Part shown: positions 58,387 to 64,000 of the stretch, piece after piece
Numbering within the stretch: the stretch's first letter is position 1
Layout: every line of letters starts with the position of its first letter
From: Lactuca virosa
Lineage: Eukaryota > Streptophyta > Magnoliopsida > Asterales > Asteraceae
DNA: 64,000 bases
Direction of reading: 5' to 3'
NCBI GenBank assembly: GCA_928212115.1
Contig: CAKMRJ010005523.1
Coordinates: 140,830,621 to 140,894,620, forward strand
The notes under the pieces: model-generated
What the model saw: the letters and a program-made list of their open reading frames with translations, nothing else
Databases searched by the model: none
What the model was told of the DNA's origin: nothing
Made by a program: the position numbers and the translations under genes

Positions 58387-58397
58387 GTGGGGGAGAA
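58387..58397 (+). other. RT-E polypurine tract
   Basis: GTGGGGGAGAA directly between the pol stop and the 3' LTR. Confidence 0.85.
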
Positions 58398-58758
58398 TGT
58401 AACGACCTGCCTTATTTAGATATTTTCTCTAATTATTTTTGTCTCTAGAATAGTCTTTTAGAGAAATTCTAGAAGATATCTAGAAACTCCATGGAAGGCT
58501 AACGAAGAGACATCTTCTAGAAACATTCTAGAAAATGTCCCTTAGTTCCTAGTAGTTCTTGCCTCTTGTATAAATAGGGCTCTCCCATTTCATTTCTCTT
58601 CACCTTGTAATTGAGTTGAGTTCTCTAGAGCAATAAAGAGCTTTCGTATGTTGAGTTACTTCCTTCTTTCCTTGTTCTTGTGTTGAAGTTTCGAGTTAGG
58701 CTGACTTAGTTTGAGAACTAAGTGCCGCACAGTGAGCTTGAAGATTAAGTCCGTGACA
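58398..58758 (+). repeat. RT-E 3' LTR
   Basis: 361 bp, TGTAACGACC to CCGTGACA, followed by ACTTG (58759-58763). Three TTCTAGAA dyads (58467, 58515, 58526) lie upstream of TATAAATA at 58569-58576, and AATAAA is at 58632-58637. A compact LTR with a clear promoter and polyadenylation signal. The 5' LTR is missing, so no age can be read. Confidence 0.88.
58569..58576 (+). promoter_or_regulatory. RT-E LTR TATA box
   Basis: TATAAATA about 60 bases upstream of AATAAA; standard plant LTR layout. Confidence 0.75.
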
Positions 58759-58910
58759 ACTTGCTTCTAGATGTTCAAGATCGAGGCTTGCAGATTCCTT
58801 AAGGTTGCTTTGGTTTCGTTGTGACGCCTCTCGGATGCCTCGAAAAATTGAGCTAAAATAGCTACGAGATCTGGTTTCTTTTCTTGCCAGCTTTCCTCTT
58901 ATTGTTTTTT
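58759..58910 (-). pseudogene. Athila-like gag piece, repeated
   Basis: Counterpart of 55037-55190, with FFEASERRHNETKATLRNLQASIL-like codons on the minus strand. Only the right part of the gag segment is present; its continuation was separated by RT-E. Confidence 0.55.
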
Positions 58911-60391
58911 GTACCCTTTATATATCTTCCACTCCTTTTCCGGTTGCCTCCAATCCATATCCTATTTGTCCCCGCTCAAATCTTTAGTTAAATATGGACC
59001 GCTACAATTGTCACAATCGAATTTTATTTTCTTTTTAGTTTTTTTTTTCTTTTTATAATATAATCCTGATTATAAATATTGTTTTTTGAATTTTTAGTGA
59101 TCATAACAATACTCGAGGAATAATGTAACATCCATAACAATCATGACAAATTTGAACTTTTTAAAACCAACCAGAAATCATATTTGTTTACAACATAGTT
59201 TTCAAAATGTGTTTAATATCAGAGTTTTCCCAAAATCATAGAACAAGACACAAGGAGGTGCACGATCACGCCTTCGCCTTTCCGCGATCATCTGAGGTAC
59301 CTGAAACATAACCCAAAACTGTAAGCCCAAAGCTTAGTGAGTTCCCCCAAAGTACCAACACAACATAATAATCATAATAAAACAACATCAACATCATGCA
59401 TACAGAACCTTCAGTATGACTGGACCGCCTCACCGGGCCTTCAACCTACCTGGACCGTTCTCCGGGTCTTTGGCCTAACTGGTACGCCCTCCTGGCCTGC
59501 AGTCTATCCGGGCCACCCTGGGTCTGTTGGCCTTCAGCACAAATCGGGACCGCCTCAGCCCAACCACACATACACAATGTCGACACACATATATAACAGA
59601 CAAGCATACAAATAACCAGCCCATAACCAAACAAACAGATCTTACAGATCACTAAGCATTACATCATCCTATCTACCAGGATACATATCTAATGGATCAC
59701 TACAGTACTTAATCATACGATAAACCAGGATAACAATCCAAAGGGTCGGCCTTGGTGCCTTCGACCCGTAAGTACAGTGAGGAAGACTCACCTCGCAAAC
59801 TGAATATAACTGATGAGGCCCAACTCCGAATCTCAGCTCCCTACTAAATACCTAACTCCATCAAATGACCAATTTCCATAAGAATTCCAAAATACCCTCA
59901 AGGTCAAACTTGGTCAAAGGTCAAGGTCAACAGTCCATGTTGACCCAACACGTTGTGTTTCGTCAGCATTTAGACGGTTGGGAAAACCCCAGCCAACACG
60001 CCGTGTTTGCACGAGTTTCAGCAGCTTAATACATTCAACTGTTTTCTTCGATTCCAAGAACTCCAAAGCTCAGATCTAGACCAAAATGCTATTAAGAAGG
60101 ATAAAGTTTCCAAATTTATCCTCTAGGACTTCAAAAAGGGTCCAAAAACCCAACCATAAGGCTTGTAGGTACAAGGGCTTAACCAATAAGTGCTTAATCC
60201 TTAGAGTATGAATCCCATCCTTTCCAGAAGAGATTCTAGCACCAAAATCATCCCAAAAGTCGGTGATTTATAGACATGCATGTCCAATGCATGTCTTGAA
60301 CCCATATTAGGTCAAAAATGGGGATTTAGGACCAAATCTCCATGCATGTAATCAAAACTCAACTATAGGCCAAATCTAAGACTCTACTAGG
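58759..60391 (+). repeat. Direct repeat X, right copy (follows RT-E)
   Basis: Starts ACTTGCTTCTAG immediately after the RT-E LTR, so this copy is the filled site. Includes a minus-strand Athila gag piece (58759-58910) and most of LTR-F. Diverged from 55037-56689 by scattered substitutions, unlike the indel-dominated 15.4-kb duplication. Confidence 0.85.
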
Positions 60392-60914
60392 TCACCTTGA
60401 CCTGGAGATTCATAAAGTTGCTAACTTTATGAGATCTAACCATTCCAATATTCAAGAGTATGAAGCTAAAGGGACAAAACTCAAGATGTAGCAACATGGA
60501 AGGATAAAAACCGGATCTTGGACACTTATAAAAGTCCACAAGAGTACCAACTGAAAGATGAGGGCTTGCTTGTTGAATCCTTGCTTCCTTCTTCCAACTT
60601 CTTCCTTCTTTGGCTTCCAAAAGCACCACACTAGCTCACAAATGAGAGGGAATGATGATTAGGGTTTTAAATGGTCGATTGGGGAAATGAAGGCTAATAA
60701 AAGGCCAACTCTTGGAACTTAAGGAGATTATATAGGGTGCAAAACCCTAAAAATTAGGGTTTTCTCATCCGGCCGCCAACACGTCGTGTTACTCCATGAA
60801 AATACGCGGCCCAAAAGTTCTCAACACACTGTGTTGAGGCTTCACCACATTGTGTTCCAAGGGAAATCATGCATAAATGGAATAAATTTCATACCTGGAA
60901 ATCGGCATGTTACA
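59124..60914 (-). repeat. LTR-F: complete solo LTR
   Basis: 1791 bp, TGTAACATCC to GCATGTTACA. Same plan as RT-D in the same orientation. In transcription order (leftward): palindromes AACACGACGTGTT (60776-60855), promoter module (60727-60763), palindromes CCAACACG(C/T)(C/T)GTGTT (59945-60012), TTGACC boxes, GC hairpins (59410-59540), and the GGGGGAACTCACTAAGC block. Flanks AATAA (59119-59123) and AAGAA (60915-60919) match at 4 of 5. No interior sequence follows either end, so it is a solo LTR. ORFs inside it (60387-60629) are not genes. Confidence 0.8.
60727..60763 (-). promoter_or_regulatory. LTR-F core promoter
   Basis: The minus strand reads AAAACCCTAATTTTTAGGGTTTT, given here only by its ends (60763 to 60741), then GCACCC and TATATAAT (60734-60727). 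Same module as RT-A with an even longer telo-box palindrome. Confidence 0.68.
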
Positions 60915-61110
60915 AAGAAGCCCCGACTAACTTTGTGCCAGTAGCCACATTGCTTTTAATTTTGTATGGAAATATTTGCCTTTCCAAATAGCGGTGAAAA
61001 TTATTTTTGAATTGGATGACATTGCTACGAATAGGAGTGTTGTTGCTGCAGTTTGTATAAGGTTGAAAATGATTTTGACTTTTTAAATTTGCGTATTATA
61101 GGTGGGTAGT
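60915..61110 (-). pseudogene. Possible Athila-like gag remnant beyond LTR-F
   Basis: An open minus-strand stretch (NHFQPYTNCSNNTP, then FKNNFHRYLER) lies where the upstream gag of remnant G should resume if LTR-F had inserted into it. Low-complexity Asn/Gln-rich Gag linkers are common there. Weak similarity only. Confidence 0.35.
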
Positions 61111-61670
61111 TGTCATTGGTTGATTATGGACTTATTTTGTAGCCTTTTCTGATGGTTCGTGTAATCCACGTAAACTTAAACTTCACTTGAGCGAAAATTG
61201 TGCGGATAATAGTCCGAAAAAAAATGCATATTTGAACGAATTCCCATTTTCTATACCATTTTTATTGTGGAAAATATGGTAAAAGGTTCTTAGTGACATG
61301 GTTAAACTAATTAGAATTTTGGGCTTTTTCAATCAAAGTTCAAAGCATTTAGTAATGTGTTGAAGCTTTGAATTAGTAAGGTTTTTGCCAACATGATTCT
61401 GGGATATTATCATGTTTCCCAAAATAGTTTCAACATTTTCAAAGTTCTGATTTCTCACACTTGGAAACCTTTTAATAATTAGCTTAGGCACCTGATGTAT
61501 AGAACATAATTCATGTGCATAGGTGTAGTCTTTTGAGAACGTTATCTCATTTTTTATATGCATCGCATTTTTAGTTTAACTTCTCCTCATACTTGTCCTA
61601 CTTGAGACTTTTTATGAAGTCGACTAAAATCCACCCTATTTCGTATTAGCGTATTTATTTTTAATGATTA
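61111..61670. other. No supported gene
   Basis: AT-rich. A 76-residue minus-strand frame (61333-61563) matches nothing I recognise and has no supporting context. It may be further decayed retroelement sequence. Confidence 0.4.
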
Positions 61671-61762
61671 TCTACATCAAATTTCATTTTTATCCTGAAA
61701 ATGTCAATTTTCTTTGAAACGATGACAATTTTTTATCTTATTTGCGCTTTAACCTAATCTCC
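61671..61762 (+). repeat. Tandem repeat unit 1 (uninterrupted)
   Basis: TCTACATCAAATTT... through GAAACGATGACAATTTT to TTTAACCTAATCTCC. The unit recurs 224 bases further on (61895) and contains TTTATCTTA (61732-61740), the target of the Mutator-type element in unit 2. Confidence 0.75.
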
Positions 61763-61894
61763 CAAAGAAGCTGAACGACAAGGACCCTAGATCGTATTAC
61801 ACCCATCACATCTTGAAGCACCTAAAAAAATTCTTGACATTTGCCTTGAGTTCGACCTAAATTCTCTGCCTCAACTCGAAATCGACAAGTCTCA

Positions 61895-61976
61895 TCTACA
61901 TCAAATTTTGCTTTTATCCTAAAAATTTTAATTTTTTTTTGAAACGATGACTATTTTTTTAAAATTTTTTATTTTA
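61895..61976 (+). repeat. Tandem repeat unit 2, first half
   Basis: Same sequence as 61671-61740 with substitutions. It is interrupted by the element at 61977-63760 and resumes at 63761 (TTTATCTTATTTACG to AACCTAATCTCC). Confidence 0.75.
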
Positions 61977-62324
61977 GAGTAAATTACACGAATCGTCCCT
62001 AGTCTAAATATCAAATTGCGCGTTCAGTCCCTATTCAAAAATTAACTCGGACCGCCCCTCGTTTGGTTAAAAATTGCACACTTCATCATTCATTAGTTTA
62101 AATTTGCACGCTTCATCCCTTATGAGATATAAAATAACTATTATACCCTTTTGTATTTCTTTTCCAATTAATTTAAATGTTATTGTTATCATTATTAATT
62201 TAAAAATTAAAAAAATCATGCCCTACTTAATACCTAACCCCAACCTACCCACCTCAGGCTCACCCCACCCCACACCTTCCTTTTGACCAATCTCTCTTCT
62301 CCATCTTCTCTAAAATCTTCAAGA

Positions 62325-62480
62325 ATGGTCGATCCACTAGTTCTAGACAACCACCACCGGAGCACATCCCTTGATGTTAAAATCCGACCACTGGATAGGA
62401 CCTCCTCCAGAAACTCTTCCCGATCTCCTCACATCAAGAAATCCAAGCCTTGGCCAACGTCGACTATCATCGTTCTTTGA
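62325..62480 (+). CDS. Small ORF inside the MULE, possibly captured exon
   Basis: 51 residues from MVDPLVLDN, preceded by CAAGA in a fair start context; Ser/Arg-rich (RTSSRNSSRSPHIKKSK). I recognise no family. It lies in the GC-richer interior of a non-autonomous MULE, the class that often carries host gene pieces. It could equally be a chance frame. Confidence 0.2.
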   Translation: MVDPLVLDNHHRSTSLDVKIRPLDRTSSRNSSRSPHIKKSKPWPTSTIIVL

Positions 62481-62863
62481 ATCTCATCAGGGGAGGACCG
62501 TCGACGGAGATGATTTGGGTGGGGTTCGATCTGAACCTGTTTCTCTTATCTTAATTACCATTTTCTTTGATCCTGTGTGATGGCCTCCAAGATGCAGGTT
62601 TCTCTTTCTTCAGGCGTGGGTCGTTGCTCTTTCTTCTCCGACCATATGCGGGTTTCGATTTATAGGTTCCGATTAATGAGTTTCAACTATCAATTTAGTT
62701 TAACCTGAACACGGGTATCCCGTTTCACCATGATTTGGGATCGTTTAACTCGTCTTCAGGGTTTCTAAGGCAAAACATTGGTGTGATGAGGATGTTAGCG
62801 GTGACTTATAGGATTGGTGGTGGTGAACGTCGGCAATTCAATTTTGTGTTTATGCTAGTGCAT

Positions 62864-62899
62864 TAGAGAGTGAGTGAGAGAGAGAGAGAGAGAGAGAGA
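62864..62899 (+). repeat. (GA)n microsatellite
   Basis: GAGTGAGTGAGA followed by a pure GA run, inside the MULE. Confidence 0.9.
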
Positions 62900-63769
62900 T
62901 TAATGGGGGTGGTTATTGGAAGATCGATAGAGATGGAACCGCCTGCCACCTTTGTGCTCCCATCTACACTCCTGGTGGTGGCCGACGGAGGTTAATAGGG
63001 ATGTCGGTGGTGGGGCTTGGAATGAAGTTCGATTTCAACAGTATCTTTTGTTTCATTTCTTCTGCAATACTCACAAACACTTCTTTGATTATGGATCTAT
63101 TAATAGAAATTCAATGCGTAATCTCAACATTCAATGTATATTCCTGAATAATCTCATTTTTCAATTATTTAATTATTTCATTTTACCAAGTTCAATGTTA
63201 GCAAGATTAATCAACAAGATTCAAACATTGAAAAAAATAGTAAATTAATAAAAAAAATTGCTACATAAGAAAAATAAAAGAACAGAGAAGAAGAAATATG
63301 CCCACCCCTAAAGGATTAAGTTTTGAAAACCCCAACTTCTATGTTTTGTGTCTAAAAATTTAGTTATAGTGGTGATGGTGTTGACCGGTGGTGGTGTTGG
63401 TGTTGACCGATGGTAGTGTTGTTTCCCATGGTGTTTGTTGGAAATGGAGAGGAAGATGACAGGTTTATGAAAAAAAAATAAGATGAAGTTGGGAAAGGGA
63501 AGGGGAATGAACCGAGGGATAAAGGGTTGGGGGTATGGATATTTTATTGTTTTTTACTTTTTCTTTTTTATATAAAAATAATAAACAAATAAAAGAAAAT
63601 GAAAAAAGAAATAAATAAGGGCAAAATGGTCTTTTTATGTCCGAAGGGATGAAGCGTGTAAGTTTTAAACTGACAAGGGACGGTCCGAGTTAATTTTTAA
63701 AAATAAGAACCAAACATGCATTATAGCACTTGCACGAGGGACGATTTGCATAATTCACTCTTTATCTTA

Positions 63770-63900
63770 TTTACGTTTTAACCTAATCTCCGAGATCAGC
63801 CGAAGAACAAGAACCTTAGAACCCTAATCAGTGGGGGAGTCTATGTATTGGAAGTGAGATGTGTGGACCCACTTGTTTGTAAATCTCACCATATATACAT

Positions 63901-63901
<1 letters not shown>
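63770..63901. other. Flanking sequence, no gene
   Basis: Rest of tandem-repeat unit 2 and about 100 bases with no recognisable feature. Confidence 0.5.

Positions 63902-63935
<34 letters not shown>
63902..63935 (+). repeat. (ATT)n microsatellite
   Basis: Eleven or so ATT units followed by CTTATTACTAGG. Confidence 0.95.
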
Positions 63936-63936
<1 letters not shown>

Positions 63937-64000
63937 TTATTACTAGGTGTAAAACTCGTGTAATACACCGGTTGATTAAAAAAAAGATTAAATATCAAAA
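63936..64000. other. Window end, possible start of another repeat
   Basis: ACTAGGTGTAAAACTCGTGTAATACACCGG has partial dyad symmetry around GTGTA/TACAC and resembles ends of plant dispersed repeats, but the window stops too soon to classify it. Confidence 0.25.

Larger units (their letters stand above)
61977..63760. mobile_element. Non-autonomous Mutator-like element (TIR-MULE)
   Basis: 1784 bp with long terminal inverted repeats of about 170-180 bp. Both ends, read inwards, give GAGT(A/G)AATTA, ATCGTCCCT, AATTAACTCGGACCG and CACGCTTCATCCCTT. Flanks TTTATTTTA (61968-61976) and TTTATCTTA (63761-63769) match at 8 of 9, fitting the 9-bp Mutator duplication. The undisturbed paralogous unit has TTTATCTTA at the same place. 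No transposase is seen. The interior (62280-63060) is less AT-rich and might be captured gene sequence. Confidence 0.82.

Noticed and set aside
63936..64000. Terminal inverted repeat of a new transposon at the window end
   Set aside because: Too little sequence is visible to define an end or a target duplication.

Overview
The window is plant nuclear DNA made almost entirely of nested and decayed LTR retrotransposons. I recognise no host gene, rRNA or tRNA gene. The Met-initiator-tRNA primer sites, the chromodomain-bearing Ty3/gypsy integrases, the gag-PR introns with plant-like GT...AG ends and the hAT and Mutator-type non-autonomous elements all fit a flowering plant. From memory of similar proteins I would guess an Asteraceae genome such as the lettuce lineage; no search was run.

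Names used here: RT-A, plus-strand Tekay-like chromovirus (1175-10099 and again 29582-38505); RT-B, related plus-strand element that hosts RT-A; RT-C, full-length minus-strand chromovirus (15460-26557); RT-D, full-length minus-strand chromovirus (42580-52371), the least damaged; RT-E, 3' half of a different chromovirus (56690-58758); LTR-F, solo LTR (59124-60914) with a truncated relative (55401-56689); G, minus-strand Athila-like gag-protease remnant; H, solo LTR-like insertion inside a Copia fragment.

Layout. 1-15408 is a near-identical copy of 28395-43834 and ends at a 13-base gap (15409-15421). The sequence after the gap starts inside the 5' LTR of RT-B, which RT-C interrupts. RT-B's LTR resumes at 26558 and its leader and gag run to 29581. 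RT-A sits in RT-B gag with a perfect 5-bp target duplication. RT-B gag-protease resumes after RT-A and is joined without an LTR to a Copia integrase-RT fragment, itself split by H. RT-D follows, then remnant G, which carries a hAT-type MITE. After that come two direct copies of a 1.65-kb segment flanking RT-E, the complete LTR-F, and a Mutator-type element (61977-63760) that entered one unit of a small tandem repeat.

How the parts relate. RT-A, RT-B, RT-D and LTR-F share one LTR plan: a family-specific GC-rich palindrome, a palindromic AAACCCTAA box, a TATA box, more copies of the same palindrome in the transcribed leader, TTGAC boxes and, in RT-A, RT-D and LTR-F, a stable hairpin near the LTR end. 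RT-A, RT-B and RT-D also carry a 60-68-nt candidate intron at one exact position between gag and protease, which the more distant RT-C lacks. Coding regions are broken by frameshifts and by many in-frame stops that look like C-to-T decay of CAG and CGA codons.
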